From NCBI GenBank assembly GCA_934663885.1, contig CAKUKW010000003.1, forward strand, positions 1-31,155: 31,155 nt of DNA, in the 5' to 3' direction. The translations under genes and the position numbers were made by a program. This DNA is from an uncultured Tidjanibacter sp. Its GTDB lineage: Bacteria > Bacteroidota > Bacteroidia > Bacteroidales > Rikenellaceae. This document shows positions 6,844 to 15,633 of the stretch, piece after piece (the stretch's first letter is position 1; every line of letters starts with the position of its first letter). Below the pieces are notes generated by a model. That model ran no database searches. It saw only the letters and a program-made list of their open reading frames with translations, and had not been told where the DNA came from.

Positions 6844-8073
6844 ATGACATTTAAAGAATTAAGTATCGCCGAACCCATATTAAGGGCAGTAGGTGAAAAG
6901 GGATATACACAGGCGACACCCATACAACAACAGGGGATACCTGTCGCCATTTCGGGCCGCGATATGCTTGGCATAGCCCAGACAGGAACAGGCAAGACCG
7001 CAGCTTTCGCAATTCCTATAATACAACGACTATGGAATGCAAGGCTGGAAGAGCGCAAGTCCGCTGCACACGACACATCTGGGGTACATGCCGACGACGA
7101 GCAAACCGAAATAAAAAACCGCCGCAAAGATCGCCGCGGCCGTGACCATGGCAAATTGCAGGGACGGCGCGAGATCAAAGCTCTGGTGCTGACTCCGACG
7201 CGCGAACTGGCTTTGCAGATCAGCGATTGCTTTGCCGACTACGGGAAATATACGGGACTGCGTCATACCGTTATCTTCGGTGGAGTAAAGCAGGGCCCGC
7301 AGACCGAACAGCTAAAACGGGGCGTGGATATTCTTATTGCCACTCCGGGGCGACTGCACGACCTTATCGGCCAGGGATTCATAGACCTGAATCATATCAA
7401 TCATTTTGTGCTCGACGAGGCTGACCGCATGCTGGACATGGGCTTCATCGCGGATATCAAACGCCTGCTGCCGATGCTTCCCGCCAAAAGGCAGACACTG
7501 TTCTTTTCGGCAACTATGCCGAACAGTATAGTATCCCTTTCGAGATCGATGCTCGAAAATCCCAAGCGGGTGGAGGTCACCCCGGTGGCATCGACGGTGG
7601 ATAGGGTGGAACAGTGCATATATTTCGTGGAGAAACCCGAAAAGAAAAAACTTCTCGTGGACGTACTCCGCAGGGAAGAAGATAATTCCGTGCTGGTATT
7701 CTCTCGTACGAAACACGGAGCGGATAATATTTCGCGCATACTGAAAAAAGCCGGTATCCAGAGCGAGGCTATCCACGGGGACAAATCCCAGGGACAGCGC
7801 CAGCGCGCTCTCACCAACTTCAAAGAGGGTAGGGTCAGGGTAATGGTAGCGACGGATATCGCAGCCCGGGGCATAGATATCGATCAACTCGGGATGGTAA
7901 TTAACTACGACCTGCCTGATGTGGCTGAGACCTATGTTCACCGCATAGGCCGCACGGGCCGCGCCGGTCATTCGGGCAAAGCGCTTACTTTCTGCTCACA
8001 GGACGAGCACATGATGGTCAGCGACATCCAGAAACTTACGGGAAAGAAACTCGACATGGTCCTGGTATCGTGA
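6844..8073 (+). CDS. DEAD-box ATP-dependent RNA helicase (RhlE-like, 409 aa)
   Basis: All core motifs are present in order: Q-motif ATPIQQQ (24-30), motif I AQTGTGKT (45-52), motif Ia PTRELALQ, TPGRL, DEADRMLDMGF, SAT, ARGIDI and HRIGRTGRAG. The enzyme would unwind RNA duplexes in the cytoplasm, in cold adaptation, ribosome assembly or mRNA decay. A hydrophilic, charged insertion of about 45 residues (64-111) lies between motifs I and Ia, longer than usual for RhlE proteins. The protein ends soon after motif VI without the usual basic C-terminal tail. It is the first gene of an operon with a cold-shock-domain protein (35 bp downstream) and an RRM protein, which supports an RNA-structure role. 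Confidence 0.93.
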   Translation: MTFKELSIAEPILRAVGEKGYTQATPIQQQGIPVAISGRDMLGIAQTGTGKTAAFAIPIIQRLWNARLEERKSAAHDTSGVHADDEQTEIKNRRKDRRGRDHGKLQGRREIKALVLTPTRELALQISDCFADYGKYTGLRHTVIFGGVKQGPQTEQLKRGVDILIATPGRLHDLIGQGFIDLNHINHFVLDEADRMLDMGFIADIKRLLPMLPAKRQTLFFSATMPNSIVSLSRSMLENPKRVEVTPVASTVDRVEQCIYFVEKPEKKKLLVDVLRREEDNSVLVFSRTKHGADNISRILKKAGIQSEAIHGDKSQGQRQRALTNFKEGRVRVMVATDIAARGIDIDQLGMVINYDLPDVAETYVHRIGRTGRAGHSGKALTFCSQDEHMMVSDIQKLTGKKLDMVLVS

Positions 8074-8108
8074 AACAAAACTTTTTATCAACGACTAAAT
8101 AAAATTTA

Positions 8109-8555
8109 ATGGCAGGTTCACAATCATTTGGAAAAAGGGAAAACGAAAAGAAAAAGCAGGCCAAGCGCCTCGAAAAACAGAAACGCAAGGAAGAGCGGCA
8201 GGCCGGAGGCACGGCTTCGCTGGACGACATGATCGCCTGGGTAGACGAGAGCGGCAACCTGACCGATGTCCCGCCTGAAGAGCGCGAAACAAAGAAAACC
8301 GAGATCAAACTCGAAGATATCGCCGTATCCACGCCGAAGAAGGAAGACATAGATGAAGAGCCCATGAAAGGCCGCGTCGAATACTTCAATGCCGACAAAG
8401 GCTACGGCTTTATCAAAGATATGGGGAGTGCGGAAAAATATTTTTTCCATATTTCCTCCGCGCCGTCGGATATAAGGGAAGGCAATATTGTCAACTTCGA
8501 ACTTGAGCGCGGTACGCGCGGAATGAATGCGGTAAGAATTACATTAACAAAATAA
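8109..8555 (+). CDS. cold-shock-domain protein with basic N-terminal extension (148 aa)
   Basis: The C-terminal 63 residues form a cold-shock domain: KGRVEYFNADKGYGFI with RNP1 KGYGFI (97-102) and RNP2 YFFHI (111-115). Such domains bind single-stranded RNA or DNA and melt mRNA structure. The first ~32 residues are strongly basic and helical (KKKQAKRLEKQKRKEER), followed by an acidic linker. This extended form is about twice the size of a CspA protein and is familiar from Bacteroidota. It lies 35 bp after the helicase and 37 bp before the RRM gene, so the three are probably co-transcribed. Confidence 0.9.
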   Translation: MAGSQSFGKRENEKKKQAKRLEKQKRKEERQAGGTASLDDMIAWVDESGNLTDVPPEERETKKTEIKLEDIAVSTPKKEDIDEEPMKGRVEYFNADKGYGFIKDMGSAEKYFFHISSAPSDIREGNIVNFELERGTRGMNAVRITLTK

Positions 8556-8592
8556 TATAAAAAAGTTTCACCTAACAATTAAAAACAGTACG

Positions 8593-8925
8593 ATGAACAT
8601 TTATGTTTCGAACCTGAACTTCTCTACCAAAAACGGAAGTCTGGAAGAATTATTCGCACAGTACGGAGAAGTTTCTTCGGCTAACATTATTACAGACCGT
8701 GAAACCGGCCGTTCGCGCGGTTTCGGTTTTGTCGAAATGGCTAACGACGCCGAAGGACAGGCTGCTATCGACGCCCTCAACGACACGGATTTCGAAGGAA
8801 TGACGATCCGCGTCAACGTGGCACGTCCGAAAACCGAGCGTACCGATCGCGGCGGATATAACCGTGGCGGTGGCGGCGGCTTCAACCGCGGTGGTGGCGG
8901 CGGCTACAACAAGAACAGGTACTAA
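8593..8925 (+). CDS. RRM-type RNA-binding protein with glycine-rich tail (110 aa)
   Basis: One RNA recognition motif occupies residues 1-80, with RNP2 IYVSNL (3-8) and RNP1 RGFGFVEM (42-49). The last ~25 residues are Gly/Arg/Asn-rich (GGYNRGGGGGFNRGGGGG), a low-complexity tail that typically adds RNA affinity. Single-RRM proteins of this layout are common in Bacteroidota and cyanobacteria, in the latter often cold-induced. It is the last gene of the helicase/cold-shock operon and is followed by a strong terminator. Confidence 0.93.
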   Translation: MNIYVSNLNFSTKNGSLEELFAQYGEVSSANIITDRETGRSRGFGFVEMANDAEGQAAIDALNDTDFEGMTIRVNVARPKTERTDRGGYNRGGGGGFNRGGGGGYNKNRY

Positions 8926-8952
8926 GAGCTTTCCAAGGTAAGCAAACCGAAC

Positions 8953-8986
8953 ATCCCGGCGTCCGTATGGTGCCGGGATATTTTAT
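8953..8986 (+). terminator. terminator of the cold-shock/RNA operon
   Basis: Arms ATCCCGGC (8953-8960) and GCCGGGAT (8972-8979) form a perfect 8-bp stem followed by ATTTTATT. Confidence 0.8.
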
Positions 8987-9132
8987 TATCCCGCCTAACC
9001 GGCCGGAAAAAATTTCAGTGGATGAGTTGGGTTACTGTGGGCAATTACCTGAATCGCTCCCTGGCGGAGACCCAGAGTCCAACGGGATCGCCGCATTAAA
9101 ACCGGTACGGCATTGAGAGCTGTGGCTTGCAG

Positions 9133-9169
9133 TGAAAAAAATGTCGGGCAAAGCCTGAGCCTGCCCGAC
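9133..9169 (-). terminator. terminator of fimbrial operon 1
   Basis: On the minus strand the perfect 8-bp stem GTCGGGCA/TGCCCGAC (9143-9150 and 9162-9169) is followed by TTTTTTTC. It lies 30 bases beyond the last gene's stop. Confidence 0.85.
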
Positions 9170-9199
9170 GAACTCATCTCTCATCATTATCCCAAATAT

Positions 9200-12016
9200 C
9201 TAGAATGCTACGCAGCGCATACTCGTTGCGGCGGTACGCGATTCGCTATACAGCATGGTCGATCCGTTTACCGTCGAACTCCCGAATTTAAGCACATAGC
9301 ACGACGTTTCCCCTACATAGTCCCTTGAGGAAGAGGTTCCGTAGAAAGCCGTTCCCGTACTGGTCAGTTTGCCTGAAGCGCCTTCCCTGTAACCGGAGGC
9401 GGGCAGGAATATCGATTGGTAATTATCCTGGTTGAAAAAGACGTAGCCTGCGTATGCAGGATCGACCGTAGTCCCGTTATAAACGGCCAGTTTCGTGCCG
9501 GTAACACTGTTACCTTGTCCTGCCGTTTTCGCATACCTGTCGAACAGCCCGTCGGCATAGAATCCCCATGCGCCGTTAACAACATCCTGGTTATCGTCAA
9601 AATACATCATCCTGGGACTGCCCTGGTCCCCGAAATAATATTCGGATGGCACCATGTAACCTATCGGGCAAGGACTTTTCAGCGACGAATAACTCAGCGG
9701 TGCAGTAGTTATCCAACCCGTAATGGAAGCCGTGGCAGGATTGGCCGGATGATACGCACGCGACGTCTCGTATTCCCCGCCGAGATTCCATGTATAGAAG
9801 AAACCCGACTGTGAGGGATAATCAGTGAAAATCCTTTGGCTTGCGATAAGCGTGGGGTGCGAGGTAAGGCTTGTTCCTCCGGTTTTCGTAGGATGCGTCA
9901 TATTGTAAGGCGACCATCGCATAGTGCCGTATACCGACACCGGGTACTGGCCCTGGCGCACCCATATAAGGTGGTTTTTCTTTACTCCCGACTGGGTGTA
10001 CTCCAGCACGACTACCCCAAACCGCGGCGTAGAGTTTTCGGAGGCGAGCGTGCCGGTAAGGCCAATGCGGAAAGCGATAGGATTCCCAATGCCGCAGACA
10101 CCCGAAACTGTTGTTCCTGATCCGGCAGGCAGTGATGAAGGAGTGGTCGAAGAAAGGGTCGAATAGTTGCGACCGTCGTCTGCGGCAAGCCTTATGAAAT
10201 CATCTCCTTCCAGTACCGTAGCGGTCCATGCTCCGGCTATGGACGCAAGTATTGCCGAATTATTTTCACCTATGCGTATTATACGCTCCTGACTCTCATT
10301 ATGCTTAAAGAACGCGCCCACGTAGGCGTCTTCACTTATATATTCCGGATTTTTCTGGCTGAAATACAACTTTATCCTCTTGTCGCTTTTGGAAAGGAAT
10401 ACAGAACCTTTACGCTCGTAGTCGGCATTGAAGTAATATTTATCCCCGAATAGGTAAATAGTCTGCCCGGTAGTAGTCGTAGACACGAGCTCGGAAACCG
10501 CATCGGAACGGTCGTCTGTAAAGGACATAGAGAGCCAGTCCTGTCCCTCTTCCACCTTTCCGGAAAAATATTCGTTTGCGTACATGAGGCTGAATTCACG
10601 GAAGTCCATAGAAGTGCCTATATGGTCCACATATACCACCTGTTTCAGATTGCCTACCTGGACGATTATATAGCCCCACAGTAAATCGCTCCCGTAATAT
10701 ATCTCCACATCGCGCGAAACGACACCGCCAGTAAGCGTCACAGGCGACGACAGGGAGGCGTAAAGATTTCCCACGCTCGAATTATGGTCTACCGATAGGC
10801 TTACGTTGACACCCTGGGGCGCGTTTGTACTGAACGTGAAAGCCTTCATCTTGTTCGTTGCCGTGGGATACTCCGAAGAGTATATGTGGAGTTCGGAGTT
10901 GGATACAGCCAGGTAATACTGCCCGTTATCCGTGATCTGGTAGCCCGATTCGTCGGTTACTGCTATAGTATAGTCGATATTAAGGGCGGGCGCCAATACC
11001 GCCTCTGCCGGGTCGGTGTATCCCGGGCCGTTTACACTGCTTACCATGAATTCGTAGTTACAGTTGCGCAGCACGTCCATCGGCTGCCTGTCGGCGTCGA
11101 CGAAAGCGAGCGGGTAATAATATGTCTTACCGCTGTAAACCGCCTCGACTATGAGCCGCATGTTGTCCTCTTTCCCCGACTCGTAAACATATATGGGGTT
11201 GGCTTCGGTAGTGCTCACCGTCGGCCCGGGAAGTACCGGCCCATAGGCGGTGAGGTTGCCCGTATTGCTCTTCAGGGCAGTACCCTGGCGGTAGAACCAG
11301 CCGTTGCGCGGGGCGTTCTCCACCCATACGTTATTCATCTCCCAATTGCCGGTCTGGTTTTTTACCGTAACCTTGGCCAATGCCCGCTGGAGCACTATTT
11401 TATTGTCTTCCGACCCCAGGTTGGTAGTATTGTCTATTTTGTCGAGCGTGCAGTAGCCGGCCATAGGCAGGCCTTTACGAGTAGCAGCGCTGGTACCGGC
11501 ATAAGGCACTTCGCTCTGCAACGGAGATTCGAGTAATTCAGTGAAGAGTTTGTTGTCCACCACGTTTGAGAATGTCTGCCATTTGAATGCGCTCTCGAGG
11601 TTCGCCTTTGTGAAGGCCACGCGCTCGGTGCCGTTATGAAAATAATCGGGTGCGTTCGCAATAACAAGAATCCGGCAGTTAAAGTCGGTCATATATAAAG
11701 TGACGTATAGCCTGCCGTCGATCCTGATCGCCTGCTGCGCCTCGTGGAAACTGGCATCCGTTCCTTTACTCCCCTGGAATACCAATATCCATGGTAAAGA
11801 ATCGCCAAGGCCTTCCTCGGCCGTACCCTTACGGGTATCGACTGGCTTTTCGTAATCCCCGGTAAGTGTGAAAAGCTCCAGGCGAACCGTTTCGTCCGTC
11901 CCGGGGTCAGGTTCTGGAATGCCGCTGTCTATGACACAGGATGTCATACAGAAGCATAGCGCCACCAGTAAAAGTGCCGAAAAACGTGTAAGCTTCACTA
12001 TAATATCCCTATACAT
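9200..12016 (-). CDS. fimbrial tip/adhesin-like lipoprotein, paralogue 2 (938 aa)
   Basis: A lipoprotein signal ends in MTSC. The N-terminal third is fimbrillin-like (NCRILVIANAPDYF, then LQRALAKVTVKN). The middle has a beta-rich region with GAWTATVLEGDDFIRLAAD and WVRQGQYPV. The C-terminal ~200 residues (from about MRWSPYNM) resemble the FISUMP-type domain and end in TSMRCVAF, a characteristic R-C-V terminus. It should be exported, lipidated and incorporated as a minor/tip subunit of the fimbria encoded by this operon. The C-terminal half is clearly paralogous to that of the upstream 844-aa protein. It starts 13 bp after that gene and is the last of the operon. Its ligand is unknown. Confidence 0.75.
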   Translation of the reverse strand: MYRDIIVKLTRFSALLLVALCFCMTSCVIDSGIPEPDPGTDETVRLELFTLTGDYEKPVDTRKGTAEEGLGDSLPWILVFQGSKGTDASFHEAQQAIRIDGRLYVTLYMTDFNCRILVIANAPDYFHNGTERVAFTKANLESAFKWQTFSNVVDNKLFTELLESPLQSEVPYAGTSAATRKGLPMAGYCTLDKIDNTTNLGSEDNKIVLQRALAKVTVKNQTGNWEMNNVWVENAPRNGWFYRQGTALKSNTGNLTAYGPVLPGPTVSTTEANPIYVYESGKEDNMRLIVEAVYSGKTYYYPLAFVDADRQPMDVLRNCNYEFMVSSVNGPGYTDPAEAVLAPALNIDYTIAVTDESGYQITDNGQYYLAVSNSELHIYSSEYPTATNKMKAFTFSTNAPQGVNVSLSVDHNSSVGNLYASLSSPVTLTGGVVSRDVEIYYGSDLLWGYIIVQVGNLKQVVYVDHIGTSMDFREFSLMYANEYFSGKVEEGQDWLSMSFTDDRSDAVSELVSTTTTGQTIYLFGDKYYFNADYERKGSVFLSKSDKRIKLYFSQKNPEYISEDAYVGAFFKHNESQERIIRIGENNSAILASIAGAWTATVLEGDDFIRLAADDGRNYSTLSSTTPSSLPAGSGTTVSGVCGIGNPIAFRIGLTGTLASENSTPRFGVVVLEYTQSGVKKNHLIWVRQGQYPVSVYGTMRWSPYNMTHPTKTGGTSLTSHPTLIASQRIFTDYPSQSGFFYTWNLGGEYETSRAYHPANPATASITGWITTAPLSYSSLKSPCPIGYMVPSEYYFGDQGSPRMMYFDDNQDVVNGAWGFYADGLFDRYAKTAGQGNSVTGTKLAVYNGTTVDPAYAGYVFFNQDNYQSIFLPASGYREGASGKLTSTGTAFYGTSSSRDYVGETSCYVLKFGSSTVNGSTMLYSESRTAATSMRCVAF

Positions 12017-12029
12017 AAATGCTCCCTTA

Positions 12030-14564
12030 TTAACTTTCCATTATCTTTTTTACGCAGCGTAGCGACCAGCCCTTAGGGGCCGAACCGTTATAACCTTCGC
12101 CGAAGTGACGAGCCTCCAATGTAGGTGTCACAGCATTGATATTTGCCGAGAAGCCGGTATAAACCACATCCGTAAAACCTGTTGTCGGGTAGTCCGTATT
12201 TACGGCATAGTACGAATAAAGCCCCTGCCTTCCGTACGCTTGGCCGTCCTTACCACGTCCTATCGTAGCGGGAAGGAAAAACGTCGGTGTCGCCGAACTT
12301 CCCCCGTTGCCCCCGATAAGCATTCCGCGCATGGCTATGCGGTCGGTATAATCGTTTACCGTACCTGCCACGTTATGCGAGTAACGGTCGTAATAACCGT
12401 CGGCGTAAAAACCGTAAATGAACATTTCTTTCCGGAGGATTTCACCGTTCCATAAACCTATGGCTGTAAATTCGCTACCCTGCATCGATTTATCCGTATC
12501 GTGGGTTACGGGATCGCAGGCATCGTCGTAACCGAACGGATGCCTGTAACCGTCGGGACAGGCGGACTGCTGGAAACCTTCGCCATGACTTCTGCCGCCC
12601 GGGTTCCAGCCGGCCGGCATTTCGTCCCTGGCCAAACTGAATCCCTGCACCCTGCCGTACTGGAACACCTTGCCTATCATGGTGGGGTATTCCGTAAAAG
12701 TGAAAGCGTCGTCGACGTTGTATGTTGCCCAACGAGTGGATGTTCCTCCTACCTGAACCGGATCTTCTCCCTGCCTTACGTACATTACCGACGTTTTCTG
12801 CGTACCGTTGTCGTTCCATATTACCAGGATGGATCCGTAACGGTTGGAGGACGTCGTACCCGTCAGGCCCACCCTGAAGAAAATGTTACCCGTGCCCGAA
12901 ACGCTCGTCAGGTTTCCCGTTACGGGGAAGTCCTCGGCGCTGCGCGGAGTGGATGTTCCCAGCAGGTCGTCGGCGCTCCTGTCCGTGGAAAGCCTTATAA
13001 AGTCACTGCCTACGATGACGGTGGCGGACCAGGCGCCGTTATGGCCGGAGTATATGATACGTTCGCCATATTCGCTCTTGCGGTGAAAAGTGCCGACGCA
13101 GGGTACCTTTTTCCACGATTGCGGTATATTATTCTTTACCAATACGGTGCGGGTCAAATCTCCGCCCGCCTGCAGCTCCACATAGTGATTATACCTCGAT
13201 CCCATTTCGAGCGTAAGCTGCGGGGAATAACTCAAATCGAAATATCCAGTCCCCGTTTTAGTGGTTTCGTTATAGGTATAATGGAAATTCGAAGTATCGG
13301 TGCCGCTAAGCTTCTCGAAGAATTTTTCAGTATTATCCCTCGTTACCGCGGAGGTTTCCTCCCTGTTCCATGAGGAGTTGTATGTCGTAACGGTATAGTT
13401 CAGTTTTTCCCCTATCCTGACGTCGGGCTGGTTCGAAGAGAAATAAACCCTGACTGGGGAAAAGTTATTGGTCATGTTGATTTCCGTCATCGAAACCGTA
13501 AGTTTACGCTCCTGGGTATTTCCGTCTACTCCTACGGGAGTCCATTCCTCGACCGAAGGGAATACCTCGGCCTCGGTTTGGCCGTCGTTGCGCAGGTTCG
13601 TGACCCTGAATATGTAATGTTTGTTGCGGTCGATGGCCAGGTCTTCAGTTGTTACTCCCGGACGGTCCATATAAGCCATCCCGTTGGGTATGCCGTTTCC
13701 TATCTTGAGTTTGAAATAACGCTTGGTGGAAGTATCGCCTTCATTAAATATATGCGTTACGAAATAGATATAACTAGCCTTGGAAGGGTCGCTTACGATA
13801 TGCTCGGGTATATAGAACGAGAATTCGCCGTAAAAACCTTCGTTGCCGTACATGTCCTGCGAGTTGGAATAAGTTATCCCCGGTATAAGGAGCGCGTCGG
13901 CTCCAGTAAAATAATCGCTGTCATCAGTACCCTGGTAACTCCGGGGAAGGAGGTAATACGTTTTGGGCAGGCTGCATATAGAGACTTTTTCCAGCACATG
14001 TCTCTCACGAGCCGTGATCCCGCTGTAGGTACTGTTCAGGTAGAGCGTTACCTTGGCGTAAAGCCTCTTGACCGTTCCTATTGCGGAAGAAAGGTCTATC
14101 TGGGCGCCGTTCTGGGTTATCGTACCGTCCAGCGCAAGGTTGACGTTCTCGTAGATTCCGGCCATGGGAATAGGGGAATCGAGCGACACTACCGGGTAAG
14201 CGGAAAGATTGCTGAGTTTGTCCTTCAATTCGTAAACCGAGGTCACGCTGCCCAGGTTCCACTCCGCCTTTTCGTTGGCGATCAGGTAAATGTTGAGTTT
14301 CCCGCATGGAACCAGTTCTTTGAAGGCCGTATTGCCGGTCTGGTATACGTTCTTAATTACCGAGCGGCTGCCTTCGCCGCTGAATATCATAAGGCGTGCA
14401 TTGGCGATAATGCTCTCGGGATCATCGCCTCCGCGTGAAATCGGAACGTGCAGCACCACCTCCTCGCCCCCGGTATTGTCGATATCTTGGCCGAAGGTAC
14501 AGGAGGTGCAGACCGACATGACTGCCAGCCAACACAATGCCATTATGTAACGTATGTTCCTCAT
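12030..14564 (-). CDS. fimbrial tip/adhesin-like lipoprotein, paralogue 1 (844 aa)
   Basis: A signal peptide with lipobox CTSC leads into a fimbrillin-like N-terminal domain (ARLMIFSGEGS, KLNIYLIANEKAEW, VKRLYAKVTLYL). Next comes a beta-sandwich stretch, then GAWSATVIVGSDFIRLSTD and YVRQGEDPVQVGG. The C-terminal domain of FISUMP type ends in WSLRCVKK. The last ~350 residues align with the 938-aa neighbour, indicating duplication. It is predicted to be an accessory or tip subunit of an Mfa1-type fimbria. It starts 26 bp after the anchor gene. Two large adhesin-like proteins in one operon suggest alternative or stacked tip subunits. Confidence 0.75.
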   Translation of the reverse strand: MRNIRYIMALCWLAVMSVCTSCTFGQDIDNTGGEEVVLHVPISRGGDDPESIIANARLMIFSGEGSRSVIKNVYQTGNTAFKELVPCGKLNIYLIANEKAEWNLGSVTSVYELKDKLSNLSAYPVVSLDSPIPMAGIYENVNLALDGTITQNGAQIDLSSAIGTVKRLYAKVTLYLNSTYSGITARERHVLEKVSICSLPKTYYLLPRSYQGTDDSDYFTGADALLIPGITYSNSQDMYGNEGFYGEFSFYIPEHIVSDPSKASYIYFVTHIFNEGDTSTKRYFKLKIGNGIPNGMAYMDRPGVTTEDLAIDRNKHYIFRVTNLRNDGQTEAEVFPSVEEWTPVGVDGNTQERKLTVSMTEINMTNNFSPVRVYFSSNQPDVRIGEKLNYTVTTYNSSWNREETSAVTRDNTEKFFEKLSGTDTSNFHYTYNETTKTGTGYFDLSYSPQLTLEMGSRYNHYVELQAGGDLTRTVLVKNNIPQSWKKVPCVGTFHRKSEYGERIIYSGHNGAWSATVIVGSDFIRLSTDRSADDLLGTSTPRSAEDFPVTGNLTSVSGTGNIFFRVGLTGTTSSNRYGSILVIWNDNGTQKTSVMYVRQGEDPVQVGGTSTRWATYNVDDAFTFTEYPTMIGKVFQYGRVQGFSLARDEMPAGWNPGGRSHGEGFQQSACPDGYRHPFGYDDACDPVTHDTDKSMQGSEFTAIGLWNGEILRKEMFIYGFYADGYYDRYSHNVAGTVNDYTDRIAMRGMLIGGNGGSSATPTFFLPATIGRGKDGQAYGRQGLYSYYAVNTDYPTTGFTDVVYTGFSANINAVTPTLEARHFGEGYNGSAPKGWSLRCVKKIMES

Positions 14565-14590
14565 TTATCTTTTCAAAATTCCCACGCTCA

Positions 14591-15550
14591 CTATCCCAGT
14601 ACCCACTCGTCCTCCGTAATAACCCATCCGTTGATGGATATCACGGCTGTACCGTTCGCAAATTCGAATTCCACATCGAGGTAAAACTCGTCGTCTATGT
14701 CGAGGTCCCCCGTTCGGGCAACCTGCAGCAGCAGCGGCGTAAGGGGTACGTTTATCAGCTCTTTTTCGAGAACCCCCCCCGGCTCATAAGTTATTATAAG
14801 TTTGGACTGGGCCTCTCCCCCGTTAAGCTCGCGCATGGTAACGAATTCCGATATATAATGGTTATCGCTGTCCAGCGAACACTGGGGAGTATATGTAAGC
14901 CGGGTATCCCCGACTATGGTATTGTCAAAATTACAGGCTTCGTTATAAGCCGTTATCGTGCACTTGAAATCGCTGGCCGCAACGTCGCCCGATACGGGCA
15001 GGCCGCGTTTCTTCACGTTTATATAATTGGTATCTTTCGTAAGGTCGATGGTTATCGACATATATGTTTCCTCTCCCGATATTTTAACGTCGGACGAGCC
15101 GAAGAATAAATGTGCCGGATGTTTGTCAACGCTTCCGGACTGATGGTTGATCCTCGTAAGGAGCTCATTGATGCTGGTCAGGCCGCCTGCGCACTGTGGC
15201 ACCTCGAAGTCTTCGCAAAGGTTGCCCCACGCTACCAGTTTGTAATTACCCGAACCGAGTGAGATACGCATTCCCTGTCCGGTATTAAGGTATTCGCTTT
15301 CTTCCCTGAACTGCTCGATGAAAATCCCTTTTTCGTCGAAAAGGAACAGGGTTATGCTATTGACCTGCTGGGCGAATTTGTCCACTTCCGCACCCGTCAG
15401 GTACGTGTCGGGGTTCTTCACGTAGCGGAAACGAACTTCCACGCCGCAGTTGACGGCTTTATTGCCGATGCAACCCTGCATAAGAAGAACGATTACGCCG
15501 AGAATTATCCCGTGTATAGCAGACATTATCAACCTTGTAGGTCTTTTCAT
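14591..15550 (-). CDS. FimB/Mfa2-family fimbrial anchor lipoprotein (319 aa)
   Basis: The start is set at ATG 15550 (MKRPTRLIMS). The frame extends 21 codons further, but into a terminator hairpin. The lipobox is LMQGC. The mature start C-G-V-E-V-R-F-R-Y, then ITLFLFDEKGIF and YKLVAWGN, and a two-domain beta-rich body are typical of FimB/Mfa2 proteins, which cap and anchor fimbriae in the outer membrane and limit their length. It is second in the operon after the major fimbrillin, the usual position. A strong hairpin terminator precedes it, which should keep its level far below the fimbrillin. Confidence 0.85.
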   Translation of the reverse strand: MKRPTRLIMSAIHGIILGVIVLLMQGCIGNKAVNCGVEVRFRYVKNPDTYLTGAEVDKFAQQVNSITLFLFDEKGIFIEQFREESEYLNTGQGMRISLGSGNYKLVAWGNLCEDFEVPQCAGGLTSINELLTRINHQSGSVDKHPAHLFFGSSDVKISGEETYMSITIDLTKDTNYINVKKRGLPVSGDVAASDFKCTITAYNEACNFDNTIVGDTRLTYTPQCSLDSDNHYISEFVTMRELNGGEAQSKLIITYEPGGVLEKELINVPLTPLLLQVARTGDLDIDDEFYLDVEFEFANGTAVISINGWVITEDEWVLG

Positions 15551-15572
15551 TTCTGTTTTATTTTTTCCTTGT

Positions 15573-15615
15573 GAAAAAGATGCTTGTCGGCAGGCAGAGA
15601 CACCTGCCGACAAGC
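15573..15615 (-). terminator. terminator/attenuator between fimbrillin and anchor genes, operon 1
   Basis: A perfect 13-bp stem (15582-15594 with 15603-15615, GCTTGTCGGCAGG) with an 8-base loop is followed on the minus strand by ATCTTTTTC. It lies between the major fimbrillin stop and the anchor ATG, so only readthrough would reach the anchor and tip genes. Confidence 0.85.
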
Positions 15616-15633
15616 GAGAAGAGAGTTATGTGA

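Noticed and set aside
6605..6847. 80-aa open frame before the DEAD-box helicase as a gene
   Set aside because: There is no recognisable similarity; it lies in the transcript leader. Only its ATGA overlap with the helicase is of interest, so it is kept as a leader feature.
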